Positions 1-9,558 of a stretch of DNA of 64,000 bases are shown here, piece by piece. The notes under the pieces were generated by a model. The model made no database searches, was not told the DNA's origin, and worked only from the letters and a program-made list of their open reading frames with translations. Position numbers and translations under genes: made by a program. This DNA comes from Hexactinellida sp. DTS-2022 (lineage: Eukaryota > Porifera > Hexactinellida). The stretch covers positions 10,230,001 through 10,294,000 of the forward strand of contig JAPNXP010000002.1 in the NCBI GenBank assembly GCA_028753945.1, written 5' to 3'. The number at the start of each line of letters is the position of its first letter. Position 1 is the stretch's first letter.

Positions 1-1
1 C

Positions 2-115
2 CCACAAAGGAACAGACGACCTCCGAAGCGTTTTGAGGATTACGTTAGCTGGGACTTGAGCGCCGAATGCGCAGAGACGTTGGGCGATCCGAACGGCAGT
101 GACTCACAGCTCTAG
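2..115 (+). pseudogene. C-terminal tail of a gypsy-like pol polyprotein (partial)
   Basis: An open frame enters from the left edge of the window and ends at a TAG at 113-115, giving 37 residues that include RRPPKRFEDYVSW. Short basic, proline-containing tails of this kind end many Ty3/gypsy pol proteins. A purine tract and an LTR-like start follow directly, the order expected at the 3' end of such an element. Only this tail is visible, so no catalytic domain can be checked and the call rests on context. Confidence 0.4.
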
Positions 116-123
116 CACTCATG

Positions 124-272
124 AAAGGGAGGGGTGATGTTATGAGTATCACACTATCTACCTAGAAGCCCTCCCAGGCAGACTAGTAACAATAGGCTCT
201 TAGTTAGTATATAGATCTAGTCGTCTTAACTATAAGATAATTGACATACTGTTTCTTATTTCTTAGTCACTA
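124..272 (+). repeat. Polypurine tract and probable LTR fragment
   Basis: AAAGGGAGGGG (124-134) looks like a polypurine tract. It is followed by TGATGTTATGAGTATC, resembling the start of a gypsy LTR. The right LTR end is unclear, because hAT-like coding sequence begins around 273. No second LTR lies in the window for comparison. Confidence 0.35.
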
Positions 273-653
273 ATTAAGCAAGCACGCGTGGGTCTTGAAC
301 CCCTTTAGTGCTATTTTGTCTGAGGTGGAATATATCGATGGTGGGGAAGAAGCATTGATAGATGTACAATCTGATGACGCTGGGCGGCATTGCTTCAGAA
401 CTGAGGGAGTGAATAGGTTTTGGCTTACATATGGAAAAATGTTTCCAAAATACTTTATGACAGAGCTTTGTCAGTTATTCTGCCCTTTTGCACGACCTAT
501 TTGGCTGAAAAGACATTTAGTATAGTTTGCCTCATTAAGACGAAGTCCAGAAATCGTCTTGAAATATTCGCTGATTTACGACTAGCTGTCACTAGCATCC
601 AACCGTCCATAAACAAGCTGGTGGGAAAATACCACCTACAACCCTCACATTGA
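273..653 (+). pseudogene. 3' end of a hAT transposase, frameshifted
   Basis: This is the C-terminal part of a hAT-superfamily transposase (cut-and-paste DNA transposition). Frame one reads HAWVLNPFSAILSEVE and EALIDVQSDDAG up to about 450. A second frame (420-653) then continues with ILPFCTTYLAEKTFS, IKTKSRNRLE and LRLAVTSIQPSI before a TGA. This order (WVLNPF, leucine-rich spacer with LQSD, then the LPF-TTY-E-FS dimerisation block) is typical of vertebrate and invertebrate hAT proteins of the ZBED5/FAM200 type. One frameshift near 450 separates the two halves. The N-terminal zinc finger and catalytic core are absent, so this is a dead fragment. Confidence 0.75.
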
Positions 654-962
654 TATTTTCGATAATTTTATTAGGTTTATCTCATTTTTAAAATGTTTAT
701 TTCCTTGTGGGAATGTGGATTCGGCGCGATATACACACCAAACCCTTGGAAACTCAATATAAAACTATTCATTTTTTATTTTTTTATTATTTTATTACTG
801 AGAATAGTTATCGAGTTAGCGAACTTTATACGGCTATATAATCAGTATACTAATTAGCTTGGGCATCATCTTGATTACATTGATGTTAAAACGAGGGGGT
901 CCACAAGAGAAATATCGGCGCCATAAGGGGTCCACAGGTTGAAAAGGTTGGGAACCACCCTA
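654..962 (+). mobile_element. 3' non-coding end of the hAT relic
   Basis: AT-rich sequence after the hAT stop. It ends with GGGGTCCACAGGTTG and GGTTGGGAACCACC (942-957), which matches the common hAT terminus in reverse complement (CAGTGGTTCCCAACC) with decay in the last bases. No target duplication could be assigned because the 5' end is missing. Confidence 0.55.
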
Positions 963-1739
963 GTAAGCTAATACTTCCTAATCTATAAGGACATAGTGTA
1001 TAGGCTATTTTAAGACTGCTAGCGCTCTAATATAAGGCTTCTAAGCACTGATTTTTTTTGAAATTCTATATTTAGGCTCCCATAGAGAATAATATAGAAC
1101 TAAAGCTTAGTTCTGAAGATTTGATAAAGATTTTCAAAATTTGAATCGGTTGAATCCATTCGTCCATTTCCCCATGAGTAACTCAAGGAAGGTGCTAATA
1201 TCAATCGGAATTGCTGGATTTATGAAAAAACGAACGGTTTTCCATATATGAGCCACTTTTTTGCTCCCAAAGGGCCCAGGTTTGTAAAATAAGGACGAAT
1301 TCGGACAATCGGAACTGTAACAGGTCCAAGTTTATTTATTATAGTGCTATATTACAAATCTCAGGGTTATAACTTCAAAAAGTTCCCCAAAACTAAGCTT
1401 TAAAATTGTGGCATGCTATAATTATAATTAGATATGGTGGTATTCAGTTGGCAGAGAGGATTTTCGACACGTCTACAGGGAAGAATATTGATACGGGAAG
1501 GAATTAAAATCGGCCATCTCGCTGGAATTCAATCACTGATAGTGTCTGAAAGTTAGAACTAAGCTCTAGTTCACTTTTGAATTTGGATTGTCACTCTTTG
1601 ATGGTCACATGACACCTCCATATATGGGCATTCAAAATTTATGACAAGGAAACCATTTGGTTTTGACTGATTTTTGACTTTGCTATGATTTCGAGATGAT
1701 ATATCAATGTGATTAGTAATTTAGATCTATGCTCTAGAG
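963..1739. other. AT-rich sequence, no gene seen
   Basis: No long open frame and no recognisable element ends. It contains ATATGGGCAT-like phrases that recur near 3890 and 53930, suggesting very old interspersed repeat sequence. Confidence 0.4.
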
Positions 1740-1927
1740 CAGGGGTCGGCAACCCTAGGCGCACGCGAAGTATTTTCAATGGCGCGCCAAGTAATTTACT
1801 AAACATTTTCTGTGGTGACCATATTATGTTTTCTCTAAAAATAAATTATATTTGTCACGCAAGGTCATAAATATGTTGAAATTAAAGGTAAACTGGCACA
1901 CACCATTCAAAAGGTTGCCGGTCCCTG
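1740..1927. mobile_element. 188-bp non-autonomous hAT element
   Basis: The ends are inverted repeats CAGGGGTCGGCAACC and GGTTGCCGGTCCCTG. Both sides are flanked by the same 8 bp, CTCTAGAG (1732-1739 and 1928-1935), the duplication length of the hAT superfamily. No coding capacity. Confidence 0.88.
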
Positions 1928-2605
1928 CTCTAGAGTATCCCGTTTAGGAGATACAAATTTGCATGTGTCATCAAAATTGGTCACATTCACACTACCATAT
2001 AGGGCAATTTCGAAAACTGGGCGTCCTTGGCTCAAAAATGTATTATTTACATATGAGAAACCATGTATGCTGATCATTTTTCACTAGTGATATTTTAATT
2101 TATCTCTTTTCCTCTCTGAGTTACAAATTTGTTAAGAATGGCTATAACTTTAGCAATTTCCACTTTTATCTAAAGAAATTTGTTGTGTTGTGCAAAAATT
2201 TTGTCAGACTATGATATGTCTGAATATTGAAACGTTGTAAAACAATAAACAGTTATTTTAACGTGGGCAACACCTTTGGAGTTATTAAACCGCGTTTTCA
2301 TATTAAAAGCTGCTCTACTAAAACAGTCATAACTCTGGAAATAATCATCGGATCGATGAAAACTCAAGTCCCCTCGATAGATACCATCCTTCCGCCGTGT
2401 TTGTGAAAATATTGTAAAAATTTGAACATTTCCAACTTTTGTCGATTCAAAGGCGGAACCAGCGCTAAGGAACTACGAGAAAAAATTATAATTTGCCAAT
2501 ATACTTAGTATACATTTTCCGAATTTATAATGAGAATTAATATATATTAACCAGCAATTATATACATTTTAGGGACGAAAATGTTAAGTAGTTATTCGGA
2601 TAATA
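1928..2605. other. AT-rich sequence, no gene seen
   Basis: No supported open frame or element boundary. Phrases on the inability to see coding sequence apply only to genes longer than short exons. Confidence 0.35.
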
Positions 2606-2881
2606 CCGTATTGAGGTCTTAAGACCTTAACTCGAATAGTAGCCTAGGCGATTATTGTTTTTTACTCCATTTTTGGACCAATAATTTGGAGCAAATTTCT
2701 AGAATATCACATTTTATTACAATTTATTTATGATAATCGGTTCATGATCTTATTGTGAGTTATATTAGATATAAATGTTTACTCAGGGTAGCAGTAATAT
2801 ATTTTTATTTGCTACTTTAGGGGGGCGATTATTGGATGTAGGCGATTATTCGAATAGAGGCTACTATTCGAATAAATACGG
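2606..2881. mobile_element. 276-bp TA-flanked TIR element (CCGTATT family)
   Basis: Starts CCGTATTGAGG and ends ATAAATACGG, flanked by TA on both sides (2604-2605, 2882-2883). Subterminal CGAATAGTAGCC and GGCTACTATTCG are inverted copies. A second member with the same ends is at 21496-21757. TA duplication and size suggest a Tc1/mariner-type non-autonomous element. A 64-codon frame inside is not meaningful. Confidence 0.75.
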
Positions 2882-2883
2882 TA

Positions 2884-3308
2884 CTAGTATTTTAGCATGT
2901 GGTTGCTTTAGAATTTATAAAAAATTTATAATGTCGCCATTTTGTGATTTCGTAGCCTTTGGGGTATGAAATAAATTCCTATTCTAGTATTCGTGTTATA
3001 AAATTATTAGAAAGTAAGAAGAAAATGAAATTTATGCTATTTGAATTTTTTTTCATTATACCATAAATTGTTACCGTCATCGTTAAATGGCGCCTAAACA
3101 GCTTAACCACAAATCTCAGAATCTCAAAAGTGGTTCCATTGGACTCGCAATGGTTGATTACCCCATACACAATGTAAATTATACCAATAGGAAGCATAGT
3201 TTAGCTTAGAATTAAATTACAAAACTGGACTCTTATTTTCTACTATGATTCGGCAGCATGTATAGCCGTATTATAGTAGGTCATGAATGGAGATACAAAG
3301 ATAACTTT
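2884..3308. other. No gene seen
   Basis: AT-rich. Short frames occur on both strands but none resembles a protein. Confidence 0.35.
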
Positions 3309-3560
3309 AAAATAGCTACACTAGTAATTCGACAGGAAGGGCAAAAGTGACTATTTTCATTCAATGGGAGGCGGATAATAACGATAAAAATAGCTACACT
3401 GACGTAATTTTTAAATAAGGGCATATATGATCATTTTCATTCAAAGGGAGGCCGGAAAAAACGATAAAAATAGCTACACTATAGTAATTCGTAAATAAGG
3501 GCATAAAAGACTATTTTCTTTCATTGGAGAGTCAAAAATATCTTTCAAAATAGCTACACT
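3309..3560. repeat. 80-bp tandem repeat, about 3 copies
   Basis: The phrase TAGCTACACT recurs at 3313, 3391, 3471 and 3551, giving periods of 78, 80 and 80 bp. Each unit also holds TAATTCG-, AAGGGCA- and ATTTTC-TTCA-type phrases in the same order, with moderate divergence between copies. Confidence 0.85.
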
Positions 3561-4346
3561 GTACAGGTGCGCCGAACTTTTCAAAAAGTCCAAAACTGAG
3601 GGGGTTGCTCGAAACATTTAATTAAACTTTATAAAGGTTTTAATGACAACATTGCTTAAGGCTAATCGATATCAGAAACTAAAATAAATATTTATGAACT
3701 AAAATACAGTAATTTTACAGTTTATTGCATTAAACACTACTTATATATATGTAGTATATAGATCTACAAAAAGAACTCGAAAATCGGTCTAGAACTAAAT
3801 TTATGGTATTTTAGCTATTTCTATTAATATTAACCATAATACATTTTATGACCCTAACTCGCATAATATTTCCAAATGACCATATATGGGCACAAAATGT
3901 GACCATTTTTGATGATTTAGCATATTTTCTTCTCAATAATTATAAACTCTAGAGCTTAGCACTAAATTTCCAATCACATCCATGTAATATTACAAACCCA
4001 TTAGATTACCAATTGAGACCATTTTCGAAAAGATTGCTATCCTATATATTCACCGGAACACGCTCATAATAGTGTGGAAAGTAAATTAAAAATATATAAT
4101 TTTAAATATACATTTGGTTTAGCTTTTCTCAAATTTGGTCCAAATTGTGTGAAACCAAGTCTAAACTAATGAGGACATATGTAATTCGGGATGATTTTTC
4201 AAACTAACCTCTAGCAGACAAACTTTCCGAATTCTATATCTTTGAAGTTCGACTTGGACCGCAAGATTTTCGTAATTCGTCAAATAATGCAAAATTGGCA
4301 GTCGAAACGTGACTTCATCGGGCTATAACTCCCAAAGTTTGGATGT

Positions 4347-4508
4347 ACTAAGTGGACAGTCTCCATCTCTCACTGGCCGTAAGGTCTAGTTAAAATGTGG
4401 ATATATATTTGACAAATAAGCATAATTAGAGTCAAACCAAAGTGGAATACGACAAGCAATATACAAAGTGGACACTCTCCATCTCTCACTGGCCGTAATG
4501 CTAGTTAA
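4347..4508 (-). repeat. Two divergent satellite monomers (partial)
   Basis: Contains ACTAAGTGGACAGTCTCC, CTCACTGGCCGTAA, CAAATAAGCATAATTAGAG and CAAACCAAAGTGG. This is the same order of phrases as the monomers of the large array at 25.8-52.4 kb read on its minus strand. It shows the satellite unit exists outside the array, here inside a foldback element. Confidence 0.75.
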
Positions 4509-4826
4509 TCTAGGTAAACAAGTACTTATGTCGATTCCAAATTTAGCATTTACGATTTCTAATATGAATATTATTGATATTGTTTATGAGAGAAGTAAAC
4601 AATACGGTGCAAAAGGATAAAGTGTGCCAAGTGGCATGTTTCCAACGGGTTTAATAGTTAATCTTCTGCGGGAATGTTGGCGCAAACTCACTTTGTCCGT
4701 TTTAGCGATTTTTTGGAAAATTCGTCATTATAGAGGTTAATATCAATAGAAAAAGCTAAAATACCATAAATTTAGTTCTAGACCGATTTTCGAGTTCTTT
4801 TTGTAGATCTATATACTACATATATA

Positions 4827-5096
4827 CAGGCCCGTAGCACGCCAACATTTATTGGTGCGGCATAGTGACGTCACTAAATAATCTAATGGTTACAAATACT
4901 ATATATTCTAATGGTACCGAACAGTTTGGAGGTACCAGTAGCACCTATGCCACACCTGTATCAGTTGTGTCTACCAATACCATTATGCCGCACCTATAGT
5001 TGTCGGTGAGTTAAAATTGTCCCGAAAATTTGTCTGGTCACCAAAATTATTGGTGCGGCCATGGCCGCACCTGCCGCACCTGCTCCTACGGCCCTG
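4827..5096. mobile_element. 270-bp hAT-like element inside the foldback arm
   Basis: Ends are CAGGCCCGTAGCA and TGCTCCTACGGCCCTG, imperfect inverted repeats. It interrupts the right foldback arm: the left arm near 3740 gives the uninterrupted sequence. The target duplication lies in an AT run, so its length (5 to 7 bp) is ambiguous. It has internal GGTGCGGC and GCCGCACC repeats. Confidence 0.75.
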
Positions 5097-5856
5097 ATAT
5101 ATAAGTAGTGTTTAATGCAATGAACTGTAAAATTACTGTGTTTAGTTCATAAATATTTATTTTAGTTTCTGATATCGATTAGCCTCAAGCAATGTTGTCA
5201 TTAAGGTTCAGGTATTCTATTGAGCACTTCTACAAAAACTATTTACCTGATTCACTTCAAATTTTTTATGCGGATTTGTATCATCCTCCTATTTGCAAAA
5301 ATGCAATAAAAATTTTGATTCATGTACCAATGAAATTCTATAGATCCCAAATTTCGTATTTTTTTAGGATAGATTCATCAGCAATGATTTAATATACAAT
5401 GCTAAATACCGTGTTAATTTGTTAAACAGGTGGTTTTATACCCTGTCAATGTAGCGATTGTTGAAATATTCAATATTATATATAAAATTGTCTATTTCGT
5501 GAGGACTACTTTCCAAACGAGATTTTCCATTTTCAAATGCATACATCTAATAAACTATTTATTATTTCATAAATCGTTACATTGACAGGATGTATCAACA
5601 CGAGATCTATTCAAAACCGTTGAGTTTTTGATTCTACGAACTATATTGACAAAAAAATCATCCCTAGAATTACGAAAATGTTAGTTTTGGGATTCAGGCA
5701 TTTGAAAATTAGAATTTATATATTTATGAAAATTCCCCTTGTTGTTTTATGTATCAATTTGATGTGTAGTAAATTCATTCAGTTGATATGTACTAATGAA
5801 ATAAAGTGAGAATCTATGAATATTTCTTACCTTGAGGGGAAACTCTAGTTGCATGC

Positions 5857-5926
5857 ACCGCCTCCACCACCACCACCGCCACCGCCACCCCCGCCACCAC
5901 AACCACCCCCGCCTCACAGGTGGGGA
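5857..5926. repeat. CCACC/GGTGG-type simple repeat
   Basis: Short CCR-rich run directly after the stop codon of the small membrane-protein gene (minus strand reads GGTGGCGGTGG). Its G-rich strand could encode glycine-rich sequence or form a quadruplex. Confidence 0.8.
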
Positions 5927-5927
5927 T

Positions 5928-6234
5928 TTAACCCCTCCCGAACCTCCACCAGAGGACCCCTCCCGCCGCCCAAAGAAGTAATACCCCTATCCCGACAGCC
6001 ACCCCCCGTTTAATCGCCGCGATTTGCACGCGGCTGGAGGCGAGTCTCTCTATTTGGAGTAGAGTTCGTTCAGCTAAAATTGAAAATATGATAAAGTGTC
6101 TACAGTGAACTACGTATGCTCTATACAGTGAATTTACCTTTCTCGATTCTCCATCTCCAGTAGCCTGGCTCATCAAGGTCCACCCAAGAATTGAAGGCGG
6201 CCTCGTATTCCCGAATTTGGGCGGGATGTGTCAT
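5928..6234 (-). CDS. Small two-exon membrane-protein gene inside the Kolobok-like element
   Basis: I infer two exons on the minus strand. Exon 1 (6138-6234) starts at ATG and encodes MTHPAQIREYEAAF through GYWRWRIEK, ending at a GTAAAT donor. Exon 2 (5928-6073) follows an AATTTTAG acceptor, and the split codon joins in phase, giving 80 residues. The C-terminal half is KR followed by a strongly hydrophobic stretch (GVAVGIGVLLLWAAGGVLWW, residues 55-74) and a basic RFGRG tail, as in a tail-anchored or single-pass membrane protein. An AG just before the ATG could mean an upstream leader exon. I do not recognise the family. It lies in the same orientation as the transposase and about 590 bp downstream of it, within the element's inverted repeats, so it is likely an accessory gene. 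Its GC content is higher than its surroundings. cDNA evidence is lacking. Confidence 0.5.
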
Positions 6235-6539
6235 TGCTAATTATAGAAGTTTATATATTATATTTCATTATTGTCAAGATTAAAAAGTGACCTCCATTAT
6301 GCATAGGAAATCTCAAAAAATATAATTCAGAAAGCACCGAACTAATTTATTGAAATGTTCCTTGTTAGTAGGGCTACGTTTTTCGTTTCGTAAAACTAAA
6401 ACAGTAATTCAATGATATAGAGTTATTAATTTATCTTGTAAATATTGTTCCGAAATAGAATGATTATATGTAGATAGATATATAATATATTGAAAAATAA
6501 ACAGATCCATAACCATAGAGAACAGACAAATTATAAAAT

Positions 6540-6645
6540 AATGGTTTAGGACATACTTGTATATAAATAATGTATATAAATAATTATTTAGTGTATATAA
6601 ATAATGTATATAAATAAAGATTTAGTGTATATAAATAATATTTTC
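6540..6645. repeat. AT-rich tandem repeat
   Basis: GTATATAAATAAT units are repeated with short spacers (TTAGTGTATATAAATAA recurs twice). It sits between the two genes of the Kolobok-like element. Confidence 0.7.
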
Positions 6646-6825
6646 TTGATTATAAATATTGGTTTCTTGTATATATAATTAGGCTACAACAATGATTAGC
6701 TTTAGAACAAAAGCTTTACTTCACTACAGAAGCTTGAATTAGCTTTACAAAAAAAGATTGACCACAAATCTTGCAAGACACAAAATTTTTTAAATTTTAA
6801 CATACAAAACAAAAACATTACGTGA

Positions 6826-9558
6826 CTAGGAACAATTACATGAGGGGCATATCCACAAATCTTCTTTTTCCGCAGAAACAATTGGAACATTCACACTCCT
6901 CAAGCATTGGTTATGGTGCCAACCATCACATACATCGCAACACAACCATTCAACAGAAACATCAATATCTTTACTCAATCTATTACCCGCCTTGTTTAAA
7001 ATCCCACTTTCTTCACTCCCTCCACATATTTTACAATTCTCGTCCATATTCGTTGTCACCCTTGTTGCTTGGGAATAGGCCCCGCTCTTATAAGTCGCTC
7101 CACGCTTCCGGGAGCGCTTTGCTTGTTTTAGGGACCACCTACGCTTAGTATTTTCTACGCATTTTATACTGGTCACAATTCTCTCATTATCAAATTCTTT
7201 TACTAATTTATCTAATGAAATATAGCTCCTCAATCCTAAACTATCAATTATATTTTGAAATCCAGCTACCCCTTCGTTGAAACGAATTATTCCTAAAGTA
7301 CAACCTAACTGCATCAAACTCAAATCAATTGGCTTTGTTTTACTAATACACTCCCAAATCATCCCATGAAGGTTCTCGTTTAGATTTGAGGTGTTGCCTC
7401 CTTGAACCTTTTCCAAAAATGACACAGAAAAATATGGAGCTAGAATATCTAAAACACGATCCCTACAATCTAAACTTATGCACCTGGGATGTTTTGGCAT
7501 TGTATCACCTAATGCTACGGCTTTCTGAAAATTACAAAATGAATCTACACCCTTCTCACAATATTTATGCATATCATTACAATTATCATCATTAGCAGCT
7601 AAATGATATACAATTCCTAACAAAGCATCACGTAATTCAATTAGATCACCACCTATCCTACATTTTACAACAAAACCATATAAAGATGTGATCCTATCAA
7701 TTATGTTATCTGGCAAAAGATTTATTTCATTAGATACATCAAAAATATCGTCATCATTCCCCCAATTCTCTCTCCCTTTTTTTAAATCTCTAAGCGTAGA
7801 TGGCCTATACAACTCCCTCACTTTTTTTTTATTCGCTTCTGATTTACATTTACCCAATTCATGTTGCAACAGTGTTTTCTGAGAAGCAATGAACTCTTTT
7901 TGTTTTTCAACTAAATGAATTCTTATACGCTTTTGAACATGACTCAGACATTCCTCACGCCTTATAGAAATATTAAATTCCCCGTAAATATCTCTCTCAG
8001 CTAATATATTTATACTTTTGTCATCCCCATCCGCAATTACTGTAGAATAAATCAATTTTTGTTCAATGGACTTACGAAAAATAACCGGTGCTAATTTTGA
8101 TTCTAGCGCAACTGAACTGTATTTACCATATTCTCTCGCCTGACAACTCGATTCATGCTTGTCTTTCCAAATTTTATATTCCGCTAATTCAATTCGCTTC
8201 TCCCTCAGAGCTTGTTGCTTCTCAATACACAATTTGCAACTATTACATGCAATTTCATAGCTTAGAACTTTCCCAGATTCCACGGATATAGCACAAGCAA
8301 TGCAGTATCTAGAAAATCCCCCTCCAGATTTGCCCCCCCTTTTTTGATACGCTCCATCATATGAAACTGTTACCTCTAAAAATTCAGATTCGGGCGTATT
8401 GTGTTTTTCCCTCAGCTCTAAGGCTGCCCGGATACAGCTTGCTTGTGCTACACCCATGCAAACTTCAGATAAATGTGCCTGAGTCTTATAAAATGCCCTA
8501 TTAGCCAAAGTGCTCGGTATACCAATGAAAGTATTTATAAAATCCAGCCCAGATTTACCAATGCCAGCTAATCTACCAGCCAAAATTTGTAGAATGTTAT
8601 GGCCGAACTTTATTGTATTGTCCGTGTCGGAAGGGGTTCTATTCTGAGGGAGAGTAAAGAAAGGGGTCGCTACCAAACACTGATCACAGACAATATAATA
8701 ATGCAAGGCCAAACCATTAGTGTACGACGTTCGATAGAAAGTTAGCCGACCTTTACGACAAAACTTACATACTGAAACTTCCGCTAGTGCCCCCTCTAAA
8801 ATTCCTATATTCAAAAGTGCATTCCCTTCAACTCTACATAACTTTTGCTTTTCGCCCCTATTTTTTCCTACCACAAAAATCTCCATTTCATCAAGTTGAA
8901 GTTCTTCAACGATTCCTTTGGAGATTTTTGTTTGTGCAGTTGTAAGCTTAGGTTTACTTTCTGGCAACAGAATTTCTTGATGTTCCTGGCTATCCAAAAA
9001 TGGTATGGTCTCGTTTTCCTGGCTATCTAAAAATGGTATGGTCTCATTTTGGGTCTCCACAGAATTTCTGGGAACCTTAGAGGATAGCTCAAGAACATCA
9101 AGAGACTCCGTTACACTAGCTTGGCTGGAGGTTGTTGGAACGGGAGCGTACTCGTGAGCTAAGGCCACCTTGTCGCGCTTTATGTGTCCAGCGAATTTAC
9201 TAGGACGTTTTTTAGAGCCAACAAGAACTCTTTGTTTTTTTATTATGGGAGTGGTAGGCGCAGTAAATACAAATATACCTTGCTCTGTATCACCAAAATC
9301 GAAACTTTTCGGCACTTCAATATCATCCTCGGAACTGGAAGAGAGATCTTTCCGAGGAGGTCCCGGGTTCACCTCGACACCACCAATTATCAATTGTAAT
9401 ATAATTACTGCCGCCACTAGAAGTGTGGATATGCCCCACAAAATATCTAACAAAAAAGGAACAGTACAATTCATCTTTGGGGAGGTAACATGCGAAGACA
9501 GCTTCGCTCTCCCAGACCAAGTGCCAATTCGGCCTCTCCAGGCCTCAATAGAAATCAT
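6826..9558 (-). CDS. Kolobok/Mutator-like DDE transposase with 2A-like leader and PHD finger, 910 residues
   Basis: Catalyses cut-and-paste movement of the surrounding element. Residues 33-60 form a hydrophobic segment running into GGVEVNPGP (59-67), matching the C-terminal D/G-V-E-x-N-P-G-P core of 2A-like ribosome-skipping peptides. Skipping would release residues 1-66 from a transposase starting at Pro67. An acidic, serine-rich linker follows, with an 11-residue tandem duplication (NETIPFLDSQE, 171-192). CxxC pairs lie at 264/267 and 291/294. The catalytic core has YDGAYQKRG with Asp401, IADGDDKS (Asp510/512), ECLSHVQKR at 536-544, and NLNENLHGMIW with Glu728; these fit the Mutator-like DDE family that NCBI labels Mutator-like transposase domain. 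The C-terminus is a C4HC3 PHD-type finger: Cys842/845, Cys874/877, His882/Cys885, Cys904/907. The frame is uninterrupted, so the element may be recent. Target TTAA favours Kolobok over MULE. Confidence 0.9.
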   Translation of the reverse strand: MISIEAWRGRIGTWSGRAKLSSHVTSPKMNCTVPFLLDILWGISTLLVAAVIILQLIIGGVEVNPGPPRKDLSSSSEDDIEVPKSFDFGDTEQGIFVFTAPTTPIIKKQRVLVGSKKRPSKFAGHIKRDKVALAHEYAPVPTTSSQASVTESLDVLELSSKVPRNSVETQNETIPFLDSQENETIPFLDSQEHQEILLPESKPKLTTAQTKISKGIVEELQLDEMEIFVVGKNRGEKQKLCRVEGNALLNIGILEGALAEVSVCKFCRKGRLTFYRTSYTNGLALHYYIVCDQCLVATPFFTLPQNRTPSDTDNTIKFGHNILQILAGRLAGIGKSGLDFINTFIGIPSTLANRAFYKTQAHLSEVCMGVAQASCIRAALELREKHNTPESEFLEVTVSYDGAYQKRGGKSGGGFSRYCIACAISVESGKVLSYEIACNSCKLCIEKQQALREKRIELAEYKIWKDKHESSCQAREYGKYSSVALESKLAPVIFRKSIEQKLIYSTVIADGDDKSINILAERDIYGEFNISIRREECLSHVQKRIRIHLVEKQKEFIASQKTLLQHELGKCKSEANKKKVRELYRPSTLRDLKKGRENWGNDDDIFDVSNEINLLPDNIIDRITSLYGFVVKCRIGGDLIELRDALLGIVYHLAANDDNCNDMHKYCEKGVDSFCNFQKAVALGDTMPKHPRCISLDCRDRVLDILAPYFSVSFLEKVQGGNTSNLNENLHGMIWECISKTKPIDLSLMQLGCTLGIIRFNEGVAGFQNIIDSLGLRSYISLDKLVKEFDNERIVTSIKCVENTKRRWSLKQAKRSRKRGATYKSGAYSQATRVTTNMDENCKICGGSEESGILNKAGNRLSKDIDVSVEWLCCDVCDGWHHNQCLRSVNVPIVSAEKEDLWICPSCNCS

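Larger units (their letters stand above)
3644..5200. mobile_element. TTAA-flanked foldback element
   Basis: Long inverted repeats of about 190 bp: the left arm runs from TGACAACATTGC at 3644 to about 3832, and the right arm from about 4728 to GCAATGTTGTCA ending at 5200. TTAA flanks both outer ends (3640-3643 and 5201-5204). The loop holds two satellite-like monomers, and the right arm is split by a 270-bp insertion (4827-5096). No transposase. The right TTAA is shared with the start of the next transposon. Confidence 0.72.
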
